From the NCBI GenBank assembly GCA_900551005.1, contig URUL01000030.1, positions 1 through 19,392 of the forward strand: a stretch of DNA of 19,392 nucleotides. The letters run 5' to 3'. The notes below the pieces were generated by a model that saw only the letters and a program-made list of their open reading frames with translations, made no database searches and was not told where the DNA came from. Source of the stretch: an uncultured Ruminococcus sp. (GTDB lineage: Bacteria; Bacillota; Clostridia; Oscillospirales; CAG-272). How positions within the stretch are numbered: the stretch's first letter is position 1; the number at the start of each line of letters is the position of its first letter. Shown here piece after piece: positions 1 to 7,287 of the stretch. The position numbers and the translations under genes were made by a program.

Positions 1-331
1 TCCGCAAGCGCCTCCCCATTTCCGTACAGAGCGTCAAAGGCCATGCCTTTCTCCGTAAGATATTCTTCGATCAGCACCGAGGAATCCTCCGAAAGATGAA
101 CTCCCATCATAGCCATGGTGCTCCGATGCGTCAATATCTCCTTTTCGAAAACCTGCGCCTGCATATCGCTTTTTTCAAAGAGCTCATTTTTGGCGTGCGG
201 AAACGCCCAAGAAGGATCAGGAACGTTGCGAGAAGCACAAGCAGGATCGCCGCCATGCCGAGCATATAGAGAAACAGTTTACGCCGCATGGACTGTTTCG
301 GTAATCTCAGACGCAGTTTTCTTTTTTTCAT
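1..331 (-). pseudogene. Membrane sensor-like protein, 5' part only, apparent -1 frameshift
   Basis: The gene starts at ATG 331, 11 bases after the stop of the solute-binding gene, behind a close GGGAG site. The first frame gives a basic N-terminus (MKKRKLRLRLPK), one membrane segment (LFLYMLGMAAILLVLLATFLIL) and then stops at 131-133. From about position 186 a second frame stays open to the window edge. It reads ELFEKSDMQAQVFEKEI and continues into an acidic helical stretch with protein-like composition. The switch falls at an A5 run on the minus strand (T5 at 187-191), and one extra A would join the two frames smoothly (RTPK-NELFEK). It could be a real mutation, slippage on the A-run, or a sequence error. 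One membrane helix followed by an extracytoplasmic region, directly downstream of a solute-binding lipoprotein, suggests a sensor kinase or similar signalling protein. No catalytic domain is inside the window, so this is inference. Confidence 0.55.
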
Positions 332-342
332 AAAATCTCCCG

Positions 343-1674
343 TTATCCGATGTTGCAAAACATCTCCCAAAGTTCTTCTGCAAGCATATCCGCGCTCTCG
401 CCGCCGCTGTAGCGCGCAGGCATGGTAACCTGCGCCTTGCGGATCTTGCCGTAAAGCGCGTTAACATGATCGTAATAACCCACAAAGGCAGGCTCGCGCA
501 GGAATGTCTGCGTGCTACGTATCTCGGTGAGGGCCGTGTAAAGTGCCTGATAGGATTCTGTTTCAAAGGGATAGGATTTCAGAGACTCATATGCGTCGTT
601 GCGCACAGGCATATATCCCGTTTCCGCTACAAATGCGAGATTGCGCGAGCCCTCGGTCATCCAATGGGCGAAAACCGATGCCGCTTCCGCTTTTTGTTCC
701 GTGGTCTTGTAGGCACAAAGTCCTACGCCCGCCTGCGTTGCGTATTTGGGGCAATTTTCGTTTTGCGGCAACGACAGGACGCGTAGCTCCATCGGCTCGG
801 AGGTATTGTCCGGATAAGTGACGGTATCGTTATAGTACATCACCGCCGCCGATGAACCTGAGCCGCAGGGCACATCGCCCGTCATGACATGGGTATTGGA
901 ATAAAGCTCGGACACCATGATATGTCCCTTGGCAATGGCTCGTGCAAATTGTAAATAGGAAGCTTTCAGCGCGGCATTTTCAAAGTCGTAATATTCATCT
1001 TTATAAAGCGCTTCGGGATCTGCCCCTTTTTCAATGGCGTTCAGCTCGACGGCACGGAGGAGATAGTCAAAGGCACAGAAGGGCTTCCCGCCTGAATACT
1101 CATAATATTTTTCAGCCACGCTAAAAAATCCGTCCCACGTGGCAAGATCATCATAGGTCACGCCGGTCGCCACAGAAAAGCGGGAAAATTCACGGTCGCT
1201 GACATAGAGAACGTGCGTGGATTTGGAAACCGGGAAGATAACCAGTCTGTCATCGACCATACCGTCGGCAAGAAAGTCGGAAACAAAATCCGCGCGCTCC
1301 TCCTCGGTGAAATATTCGTTCCAGTTCAGCAAATTCTCTGCGCCGAGCTTCGCGGCGTCGTTATTATGGCAGAAAAAAAGGTCGGGCATATCCAGCGCAC
1401 CCGGTACACCGCTTTGCGCTTCCGTCAGCCGTTCGCCGATCTTCGCCGCACTTGAAACAAGCTTGACACTGATGACAATTCCCTTTTCTTTTCCGACAGT
1501 CTTATTAAATTCCGAAATCAGGCTGTTCATCGGAGAGTCCGCTTGCTCACCATAGGTGCGCCACAGCGTCAGCGTAACAGGAGAATCGGGATCAAGAAAC
1601 GACTTTTCGCCGCATCCCGCAAAGCAAAAAAGTGCAAAGGTAAGAATAAGAAGCAAAGCAAGCGTTTTTTGCAT
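343..1674 (-). CDS. Extracellular solute-binding lipoprotein (sugar-type ABC family)
   Basis: This 443-residue protein starts at ATG 1674, chosen because GGAGG lies just upstream and a lipoprotein signal follows at once (MQKTLALLLILTFALFCFAGC, lipid-attachable Cys21). A longer open frame to 1791 adds only leader sequence. The mature part has the family 1 solute-binding pattern: an opening strand (TLTLWRTYGEQ), a helix with ISEFNKTVGKEKG, then PDLFFCHNNDA, FPVSKSTHVLYVS and a C-terminal FVAETGYMPVRNDAYE. Length is normal for sugar binders. It would sit on the outer face of the membrane and capture a carbohydrate or similar ligand. No permease or ATPase lies beside it; the next gene on the same transcript is a membrane sensor-like protein, so it may feed a signalling system instead of a transporter. 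Its promoter and leader resemble those of the gene at 6609-7085. Confidence 0.85.
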   Translation of the reverse strand: MQKTLALLLILTFALFCFAGCGEKSFLDPDSPVTLTLWRTYGEQADSPMNSLISEFNKTVGKEKGIVISVKLVSSAAKIGERLTEAQSGVPGALDMPDLFFCHNNDAAKLGAENLLNWNEYFTEEERADFVSDFLADGMVDDRLVIFPVSKSTHVLYVSDREFSRFSVATGVTYDDLATWDGFFSVAEKYYEYSGGKPFCAFDYLLRAVELNAIEKGADPEALYKDEYYDFENAALKASYLQFARAIAKGHIMVSELYSNTHVMTGDVPCGSGSSAAVMYYNDTVTYPDNTSEPMELRVLSLPQNENCPKYATQAGVGLCAYKTTEQKAEAASVFAHWMTEGSRNLAFVAETGYMPVRNDAYESLKSYPFETESYQALYTALTEIRSTQTFLREPAFVGYYDHVNALYGKIRKAQVTMPARYSGGESADMLAEELWEMFCNIG

Positions 1675-1831
1675 AGAAATACCTCCACATCGCAAAATTC
1701 CGCACTTTTCGTAACGAAATACGGAATTTACAAAAGAAAAATAAAAATATTTTTTAAAACCTCGACTTTTGACTGAAAAGTATGGGGACAAATTTGAAAA
1801 AATCAGTATAATGAAATCATGGAAAACGGTC

Positions 1832-1854
1832 TTTTTCCCCCGTGAGGGGAAAAG
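1832..1854 (-). other. Leader hairpin, copy 1
   Basis: CTTTT/CCCC (1832-1840) pairs with GGGGAAAAG (1846-1854). The hairpin lies just downstream of the minus-strand promoter at 1873-1901, so it would be in the untranslated leader of the solute-binding gene. A matching, longer hairpin occupies the same place in the second copy at 7171-7205. It lacks a good U-tract, so a protective or regulatory leader stem is more likely than a plain terminator. Confidence 0.5.
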
Positions 1855-1872
1855 GAGAGATTTGCGTGTTAT

Positions 1873-1901
1873 TTAATATCATGCCGCATAGATTTAGTCA
1901 A
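1873..1901 (-). promoter_or_regulatory. Sigma-A promoter for the solute-binding gene
   Basis: On the minus strand TTGACT (1896-1901), a 17-base spacer and TATTAA (1873-1878) form a good -35/-10 pair. The transcript would carry a leader of about 190 bases before ATG 1674. The promoter, hairpin and leader end are related to the copy at 7086-7247; the -35 is extended in both as TTGACTAAA. Confidence 0.7.
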
Positions 1902-1938
1902 TTGCTTTTCGGCGAAAATTTCAGAGAGAAAAAGGAGG

Positions 1939-2196
1939 ATGGAAAATACAAAACCGATCACAGTATGTGCGACAGAGCCCACAGCGGTGATGCCGGGCGC
2001 AGACTGTCATTCGGACACGATCACCGAAGTGCAATTTTCTGTTTTTCTGCGGCAGGCAGATCGAGTTAAAGAAATCACAATGGCACGGAATCTCAGCAAA
2101 TACGTTAATCAAATGTATAAAAAATTTTTCTATCTCTTTTATCTTAAAAACAACCAAGCACAAATTTTTAAACCAATTCAGGAGGAACAGACATGA
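1939..2196 (+). CDS. Doubtful small ORF, possible gene remnant
   Basis: This frame codes for 85 residues beginning MENTKPITVCATEPTAVMPG and overlaps the start of the surface-protein gene by 4 bases. A GGAGG sits directly against the ATG with no spacer, which is poor for initiation. The first 60 or so codons look coding-like and favour G or C in third position, while the last 25 are AT-rich and look like read-through into the untranslated leader. I recognise no family. It may be a degraded piece of a gene next to the repeated promoter module, or chance. Confidence 0.25.
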   Translation: MENTKPITVCATEPTAVMPGADCHSDTITEVQFSVFLRQADRVKEITMARNLSKYVNQMYKKFFYLFYLKNNQAQIFKPIQEEQT

Positions 2197-4670
2197 ATAT
2201 GAAACTTTTGACCAAGCTGATGATAACCCTCGTCCTTATATTCGGAATTATCGCAGCATTCGGCATCACGGTAAACGCAGCCACGGTAGAAATAAGCAAT
2301 ACCGACGTCGAAGTAATCACGCCGTATCCCGGTGCCAAACCTTCCGCAGTTACTCGTTGTGAGGGCGGCATCAGCGTACGCAACGTAGTGTGGTATCGTT
2401 ACTTTAGTGAAAGTAACATTCAAGTAATGGCAAGCACCGATACTTTTGAGACCGGATATCAATATCTCGTGAGTGTATACATATCTCCCCTCAGCGGTCA
2501 TACAGTCAATTATAAATTCAGTGATTCGTTTAGTGGTTCTATAAACGGCTTGAGGTGTACTGTTCAAAGACCGGCGCAAGACCCGGACAGCAGAATTCTG
2601 CAATACGTCTTCAGCTGCCCGAGAGTCATAAGCAGTGCTGATTTTACGATCGGTGTACCTACGATTGGAAGCAGGTTCGACTTCAGCCCTACAACCACAT
2701 CATCGGATGTCACCATCCAAAAAACAGAATGGTTTGGCAACACTACCGGTTCCGGAACGGTCGTCTACAGCACTTCCAGTACGGTCACCTACAGCATTCC
2801 CCCGAAAACTTATACGGCAAAGATTTATATCAACGTAAAGAACAGCGATTTCACGAGGTTCGTTCCTGCGGGATCCTTCCGGGCAACTATCAACGGCGTG
2901 ACTGCGACCGTGGAAGAAGATGAAAACAACCCCGGCACTTACTGTGTCCAAGCGACATTCTCTCCACAAAAAGGAAAGATAACCGGAAGGTTCAACATTT
3001 CCGGCCTTACAACGCCCGCTGTGCATGAAAACCTGGACACGAGCCTGAGCCTTATTGTATTAAAAAATGTCAAATTCCCCGCGCAAGATTCCATCACATG
3101 GTTGGATTCTTCAAATAAGAAAGCGACCGGTGCCGCCCAGCCGGGTCAGCAGTATACATTGAGAGTAGTGATTTATCCCGACGATGGCTACGAATTCGAC
3201 TACGACAATCTGGATCCCCGTATTTACATATCAGAAAGCGCCGGCAGATTTATAATGCCGGAAGTCAAGGAGGGCACCCCGAACGGATATCCGGGCGGTT
3301 ACGTTGCTAATGCCGTAACACTCACCTACACCTTCCCCAAGCTCGGCTCCAGCATGACGGAAGTGGATGTCACTATGGTGGGGACTCCGACTGTCGGAGG
3401 TGAAATGCGCTGGTTCGGCACGTCTACCTATGACTACAGCGTCGGAATAACCACATGGTCACCGAGCGACACCACCTATAAGGCAGGCGTTTCCTACTCC
3501 GCAACGTTTAATGTAAACATTGATGAATTTGACGGCGTTTTCGACAATAATGTAAAAGTATATGTCAACGTGGGAGGCACCAGAACCCAAGCAACCGTTC
3601 TCTCCGGTGCAGGCACTAATCAGATCACCGTAAAATACACGATGCCCGCACTCACCGCCAATAATGTAACGAGAATCGTGCTGAGCGGTCTGACACTTCC
3701 TGTCATCGGCAAAAATCCGGACATGGAGCTCCCGATTATTGTAAGTGAGGGGGCAAAGGTTTTGTCTTCATTTTGGTATGCCGACGGTGCAATTCTTAAT
3801 AAAAGCAGCGTATTCGAAGCCAAAGAATACTCTTATCACGTTGTTGTTGAGGCGGCTGACGGTTATGAGTTCCCCGATTCTTCTTTGATGTCAGCCACCA
3901 TTAACGGAAAAAGTGCAGAGGTATATGATATAACCTCCGCTACTCCGCGCAAGGAGATAGTGTATCTCTTCAAAGTTTCTGCCGCTCCTGTTGATTCTGT
4001 TTCTCTGAGAGTTGAAAATCCTGCCATCGGATCAGCTCCCGCATCGACAGCCACTGTTGAAAGCGGCAATTATTCCGTCACATCCGTAGTTTGGGATACT
4101 GCCGACATCATCTTTGCCGAAAACAAGACATATACGGTAATCATCACACTTGAAGCAGACGGAGAAAACACATTTGCAAGCTCTATCGTATCGGCATTGA
4201 TCAATAATGAAACCGCAACCGTTCTCTCCGGTGCCGGAACAAAGACGCTGAAGATCAGCTATACCTTCCCTGCCATGACACATACACATAAAGCCGGAAG
4301 CGAATGGATAAGCGACAGCACACAGCATTGGCATGTCTGCACCTGCGGCGAAAAAATAGAGCTTTCCGCTCACACTTTCAGCGAATGGAAAATCGTAAAA
4401 GAAGCAACCGCTTCCGAAAGCGGAACAAAAGAGCGTGTATGCTCTGTCTGCGGATATACCGACAGTGCGATCGTTCCCGCAACGGGAAGCGCAACAGGCA
4501 CATCCTCGACTGCGGGCACAACGGCAACCGGCGGAACTTCAACAAAGGATCCCGGCGTAGATCCCAGTGAAAAAAAAGGCGGCTTTATGTGGTGGATCAT
4601 TCCCATTGCCGTAGGAGGCGTAGGTGCAGTAGCGGCAGCTGTTGTATTGACTCTTAAAAAAAGAACATAA
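2193..4670 (+). CDS. Repetitive cell-surface protein with C-terminal membrane anchor
   Basis: This 825-residue protein starts at ATG 2193 behind AGGAGG with good spacing. Residues 1-29 are a signal peptide ending near VNA-A. The exported part holds about six related beta-rich units of roughly 95-115 residues (about 31-145, 150-265, 268-382, 388-486, 490-596 and 600-693). Recurring marks are a W after a turn, Y-x-V-x-V/I strands, DGYEF, ATING and a closing L-T-Y-T-F-P. ATVLSGAGT recurs almost exactly at 467-475 and 675-683. Residues 697-762 form a His/Cys-rich segment (HTHKAGSEW, HWHVCTCGEK, RVCSVCGYTD) common in Clostridia surface proteins. A Ser/Thr/Gly linker (763-795), one membrane helix (798-820) and a KKRT tail follow; there is no LPXTG motif. 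The role is unknown; adhesion or ligand display is a guess. The next two genes follow at 31- and 33-base gaps with no terminator between them. Confidence 0.85.
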   Translation: MNMKLLTKLMITLVLIFGIIAAFGITVNAATVEISNTDVEVITPYPGAKPSAVTRCEGGISVRNVVWYRYFSESNIQVMASTDTFETGYQYLVSVYISPLSGHTVNYKFSDSFSGSINGLRCTVQRPAQDPDSRILQYVFSCPRVISSADFTIGVPTIGSRFDFSPTTTSSDVTIQKTEWFGNTTGSGTVVYSTSSTVTYSIPPKTYTAKIYINVKNSDFTRFVPAGSFRATINGVTATVEEDENNPGTYCVQATFSPQKGKITGRFNISGLTTPAVHENLDTSLSLIVLKNVKFPAQDSITWLDSSNKKATGAAQPGQQYTLRVVIYPDDGYEFDYDNLDPRIYISESAGRFIMPEVKEGTPNGYPGGYVANAVTLTYTFPKLGSSMTEVDVTMVGTPTVGGEMRWFGTSTYDYSVGITTWSPSDTTYKAGVSYSATFNVNIDEFDGVFDNNVKVYVNVGGTRTQATVLSGAGTNQITVKYTMPALTANNVTRIVLSGLTLPVIGKNPDMELPIIVSEGAKVLSSFWYADGAILNKSSVFEAKEYSYHVVVEAADGYEFPDSSLMSATINGKSAEVYDITSATPRKEIVYLFKVSAAPVDSVSLRVENPAIGSAPASTATVESGNYSVTSVVWDTADIIFAENKTYTVIITLEADGENTFASSIVSALINNETATVLSGAGTKTLKISYTFPAMTHTHKAGSEWISDSTQHWHVCTCGEKIELSAHTFSEWKIVKEATASESGTKERVCSVCGYTDSAIVPATGSATGTSSTAGTTATGGTSTKDPGVDPSEKKGGFMWWIIPIAVGGVGAVAAAVVLTLKKRT

Positions 4671-4701
4671 ATCTTAATAGATAATATAGCGAGGAGAAAT
4701 T

Positions 4702-5268
4702 ATGAGCATTTTTGACCAACTTAAAAGCAAAGCAAAAATTGCCGCAGGCGCGGCGGTAAACAAGATCGGCAGCAAGAGCGAGACCTTTACTTTTGCCGCA
4801 CTGCCGGAAAGCGTAGAACAGATGAAAGAACTTCCCGAAGCATCGATGGATACCCCATTCAAGACCGCGGCTCTGACCGTGTGCGCGCTCTGTGCGTTTG
4901 CGGCATCACCCGACATCGGTACGCAGATGCTCAATTTCCTCCGCGGTCCGCGTCCGATGAACGGTCAGGACATTTCGTTCATCAAAGACCGCTTCCGCGG
5001 TGACCGTACTTATCTGCCGTTCTCTTACTTCAAGGGAGCGACACCCGCTAATAACTACACCCCCTCGGAACCGTATACCCTGACGATAAGCTCCGATCCT
5101 CATTCTTATGATGAGGACGGCTATGCAAGACTTTACATCGCTTGCGGCGGCGCGGATTCTCCGCGTCCTGTCAAGCTCCGAAAAAAAGGCGACGGACAGT
5201 GGTGCCTGTGGGAGCAGTACCTGCTGACCGATATTCGCCAGCCGAAATCCGCAGACCCTTGGGCATAA
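4702..5268 (+). CDS. Conserved hypothetical protein, DUF6935-like
   Basis: This 188-residue protein has GAGGAG upstream of ATG 4702. Residues 1-25 are a basic amphipathic stretch (MSIFDQLKSKAKIAAGAAVN), residues 55-75 an alanine- and cysteine-rich helix, and the rest a compact domain with LRGPRPMNGQD, RTYLPFSYFKGATPANNYTP, EPYTLTISSDPHSYDEDGYA and a C-terminal RKKGDGQWCLWEQYLL. The YLPFSYFKGA...NNYTP block recalls, from memory, a small Clostridia family of unknown function that I believe is named DUF6935; this was not checked. There is no clear signal peptide, so it is probably cytoplasmic or membrane-associated. It lies 31 bases after the surface-protein gene and is likely on the same transcript. 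Confidence 0.8.
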   Translation: MSIFDQLKSKAKIAAGAAVNKIGSKSETFTFAALPESVEQMKELPEASMDTPFKTAALTVCALCAFAASPDIGTQMLNFLRGPRPMNGQDISFIKDRFRGDRTYLPFSYFKGATPANNYTPSEPYTLTISSDPHSYDEDGYARLYIACGGADSPRPVKLRKKGDGQWCLWEQYLLTDIRQPKSADPWA

Positions 5269-5301
5269 ATAATATTTTAATAAATAAAGGAGATAGTGAA
5301 T

Positions 5302-5712
5302 ATGAATATTATCGGGAAATGGGAAGTATCTGCAATCATGTCATTTGTTGACGGTGAAATCAAATTCGTCAACCGTGCAAAGGCAGAGGATATCGAAGAT
5401 TTCGATATAAAAATGTTTGATGTTGTAACGGAATTTTTACCTGACGGCGTTGTTCGGGACATGATGAAGATTCCGGAAGGAATGTCTCAGGAAGAAATTG
5501 ACAAGCTGATCTCCGAGGAAGACATGGAGCGCGTCGACGATTATCTTGTTATGGCAACACATCAGTGGAAAGAAGAAGACGGCAGGTTTCTTTACAATAC
5601 CGAAATTGAGGGCGAGATTTTCGGCGAGGAAGTATCTCCGTGGTCTGAGATTTTGGTTGATGATAACGGAGAGATCACAGTTGCCGACATGATCCGGATG
5701 AAGAAAATGTAA
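5302..5712 (+). CDS. Small acidic hypothetical protein
   Basis: This protein has 136 residues. ATG 5302 is preferred over GTG 5296 because AAGGAG lies at a normal distance from the ATG and too close to the GTG. It is strongly acidic, has no signal peptide or membrane helix, and opens NIIGKWEVSAIMSFVDGEI, a GKW start reminiscent of lipocalin-like beta barrels. A helical acidic middle (EGMSQEEIDKLISEEDMERV) is followed by a beta-rich end (GRFLYNTEIEGEIF, SEILVDDNGEITV). I cannot assign a function. It is the third gene of the surface-protein cluster, ends just before a strong terminator, and sits beside two other uncharacterised soluble genes. Confidence 0.75.
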   Translation: MNIIGKWEVSAIMSFVDGEIKFVNRAKAEDIEDFDIKMFDVVTEFLPDGVVRDMMKIPEGMSQEEIDKLISEEDMERVDDYLVMATHQWKEEDGRFLYNTEIEGEIFGEEVSPWSEILVDDNGEITVADMIRMKKM

Positions 5713-5720
5713 ACAAAATC

Positions 5721-5755
5721 GCGGTATCCGGACATCGGATACCGCGTATTTTATT
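5721..5755 (+). terminator. Rho-independent terminator
   Basis: A perfect 10-bp stem (GCGGTATCCG at 5721-5730 with CGGATACCGC at 5736-5745) and a 5-base loop are followed by a T-rich tail. It closes the 2193-5712 transcript. The downstream broken gene at 5768 would be reached only by read-through or by its own promoter. Confidence 0.85.
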
Positions 5756-5767
5756 AAGGAGGCAAAT

Positions 5768-6567
5768 ATGCCTAAAAAATCCACCCTCGCGATACTGGAA
5801 GAAATAAGACAAGAAAACGCACGGCGTGCGGCGCTGACGCGTGCAGATCTGGAAAGAGAATATGAAGCAGTCAAGCAAGGCGGTTTTGATATCGGCGACG
5901 TACTTGAATTTCAAGCAGATCTGACCGGAAGCAATCAGCTCGAATATCACTATGAGCTGGTGCTCGAGGACCGAAACGCGACCGCAGAGATCAGCTTGAT
6001 ATGGAGCACAACTTTATTTCCCGCCATCGTGCAGCACAGAATTTTCTCTTTCCCCTTTTAGACGAAAAGGACGAATTTGAAGCCGTACATATCGCACACA
6101 TGATCGCTCGCAGTTTTTATTACATATCTCCCATGGAAGCGCGGGAAAGGCTGGTCCCGTACTTATTGCGGTACGCCGAAGTTGACTCTGCCGGATTGAG
6201 AAGGCTTGTTATCATCGCATTGGGATGGGTATATGCCGAAAACCGGCTGCGGGAAGAGATAGAATGTCTTTGCAGGCATTTGGAAAGTGATGAGGATTCA
6301 CTGTGTCGGGCTTGGTCAGCCTCTGCCATGATGCAGCTTTATTTTTGAGATGCACCGCCCGAGGTGATCCGAGAGATATCACTGCCGACATTCCGTAGGA
6401 TTCTGGAAACGGAAGCGAACGTTTTCGCCCTCGGAGTGGCGATTGAAAGTCTCGGCGTTATATGGAATAAAAAATTCAGACTAAGTCAGGTGGCAGTCGA
6501 CCGGGAAGATCGCAAGACAATCGAAAAAGCGAAAAAAAGCGCCATCAGATTTTTAAGCAAGCTCTGA
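5768..6567 (+). pseudogene. HEAT-like repeat protein, broken by a frameshift and an in-frame TGA
   Basis: ATG 5768 has AAGGAGG upstream and opens a frame to 6061 (MPKKSTLAILEEIRQENARR...). A second frame from about 6001 to 6348 continues with alpha-helical pairs (EAVHIAHMIARSFYY, RLVPYLLRYAEVDSAGLRRL, CLCRHLESDEDSLCRAWSAS) that look like HEAT repeats. The step between them is -1 within the overlap 6001-6061. The second frame ends at TGA 6346-6348, and the same frame resumes at once (DAPPEVIREISLPTF) through IESLGVIWNKKF to a stop at 6565-6567. Joined, the product would be about 265 residues with no signal peptide. ATG 6001 has no clear ribosome site, so independent translation of the middle piece is unlikely. 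Such helical repeats bind other proteins; the function is unknown. Two lesions suggest decay, although sequence errors remain possible. Confidence 0.7.
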
Positions 6568-6608
6568 AGGCGCACCATCGGCTGTTATCGCCGTAATTTA
6601 CAAATATA

Positions 6609-7085
6609 TCACTGTATATCATTGGGAGTTGCCGTCTCCGCGGCAAGCGCGGTAAAAAAGCCGTACAGGTCATGCCGTGCCTTTCCGGCAGAGGCTATTC
6701 CCCGCGCAGAGCCATCACTCATTTTTATATACAGATACTCGGAATCTCCGTCCAAAACCTCATATTTCGGTTTAGGCGATTTATATTTGCCAATGAAGCT
6801 GACCAGCTCGTACTGTGTGATCAGTTTGGTCAAGCGCTCCATATTTTCGAGAGGCACTTCCCTGTCATCAAAACGAATTTCCCGTTCCGTATCATAGTTA
6901 TACCATTGCGCATCGAAAAAGACCTTATCCCCCTCCCGATGCAGAGAAAACGAGCAGCTGTCCGTTTTCGCCATACCGCCGATGTGCGAATAAGCGAGCG
7001 TAACGGGTACGGCATAGGGCTCAGGTGAAAAGTCATCTCTTTTTTTCATTCCGAATAAACCGCGCAAAGAAAACGTATTTTTCAT
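6609..7085 (-). CDS. Conserved hypothetical cytoplasmic protein
   Basis: This protein has 158 residues. ATG 7085 is chosen because GCGGAGG lies at proper spacing; an upstream in-frame ATG at 7100 overlaps that site and further in-frame sequence to 7190 is leader. There is no signal peptide. The sequence is mixed alpha/beta with VTLAYSHIGGMAKTDSCSF, KVFFDAQWYNYDTEREIRF, ENMERLTKLITQYELVSF and KYEVLDGDSEYLYIKMSDG. I do not recognise the family. It is a single-gene unit with its own sigma-A promoter, and its leader is related to that of the solute-binding gene at 343-1674, so the two probably respond to the same signal. Confidence 0.75.
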   Translation of the reverse strand: MKNTFSLRGLFGMKKRDDFSPEPYAVPVTLAYSHIGGMAKTDSCSFSLHREGDKVFFDAQWYNYDTEREIRFDDREVPLENMERLTKLITQYELVSFIGKYKSPKPKYEVLDGDSEYLYIKMSDGSARGIASAGKARHDLYGFFTALAAETATPNDIQ

Positions 7086-7170
7086 AGAAAACCTCCGCAT
7101 CGGAAAAAGCCCGTACTTTTCGCAAAAAGCATGGATGACCCGAAAAAAAATCAGTATCACAGAAGCATGA

Positions 7171-7205
7171 AACGTTCTTTTCCCCATCATGGAGAAAAGA
7201 ACGTT
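7171..7205 (-). other. Leader hairpin, copy 2
   Basis: A perfect 12-bp inverted repeat (AACGTTCTTTTC at 7171-7182 and its complement at 7194-7205) with an 11-base loop lies just downstream of the promoter at 7219-7247, in the leader of the 158-residue gene. It sits where copy 1 has its hairpin, although the stem sequence differs in part, which hints that the structure itself is kept. Confidence 0.6.
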
Positions 7206-7218
7206 TTCACGTCATCTT

Positions 7219-7247
7219 ATTGTATCATGCGACGATAATTTAGTCAA
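7219..7247 (-). promoter_or_regulatory. Sigma-A promoter for the 158-residue gene
   Basis: On the minus strand TTGACT (7242-7247), a 17-base spacer and TACAAT (7219-7224) form a near-consensus promoter. The -35 and following bases (TTGACTAAA) and the GCATGAT before the -10 match the copy at 1873-1901. Confidence 0.8.
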
Positions 7248-7287
7248 TGACTTGTCGGTGAAAAATTAAAAAAGCGAACAATTCTTC

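Larger units (their letters stand above)
1675..2192. other. Long divergent intergenic region
   Basis: This 518-base gap separates the minus-strand solute-binding gene from the plus-strand surface-protein gene. The left half holds the minus-strand promoter, hairpin and leader described separately, including an AT-rich stretch near 1730-1760 that the second leader copy lacks. The right half (1921-2170) holds a doubtful small reading frame and then an AT-rich stretch. A TATAAA at 2116-2121 could be the -10 for the surface-protein gene, but I see no convincing -35 for it. Confidence 0.6.

Noticed and set aside
1743..1760. AT-rich stretch in the long intergenic region as a replication origin or attachment site
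   Set aside because: There are no DnaA boxes, iterons, integrase or flanking repeats; it is simply an AT-rich leader.
1801..1815. TATAAT at 1807-1812 as a plus-strand promoter for the surface-protein gene
   Set aside because: No acceptable -35 lies at 16-18 bases, and the element is part of the minus-strand leader module.
1921..2163. Cysteine-rich minus-strand frame of 80 residues
   Set aside because: It overlaps the possible plus-strand remnant, has no ribosome site, and would be upstream of and separate from the minus-strand promoter at 1873-1901.
6346..6380. Selenocysteine or stop-codon recoding at the in-frame TGA
   Set aside because: There is no convincing SECIS-like stem-loop (only a 4-bp CACC/GGTG stem), no selenoprotein context, and a frameshift in the same gene points to decay.
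7248..7287. Terminator for asnA
   Set aside because: The region is U-rich on the minus strand, but I could not find a stable stem before the U-run.
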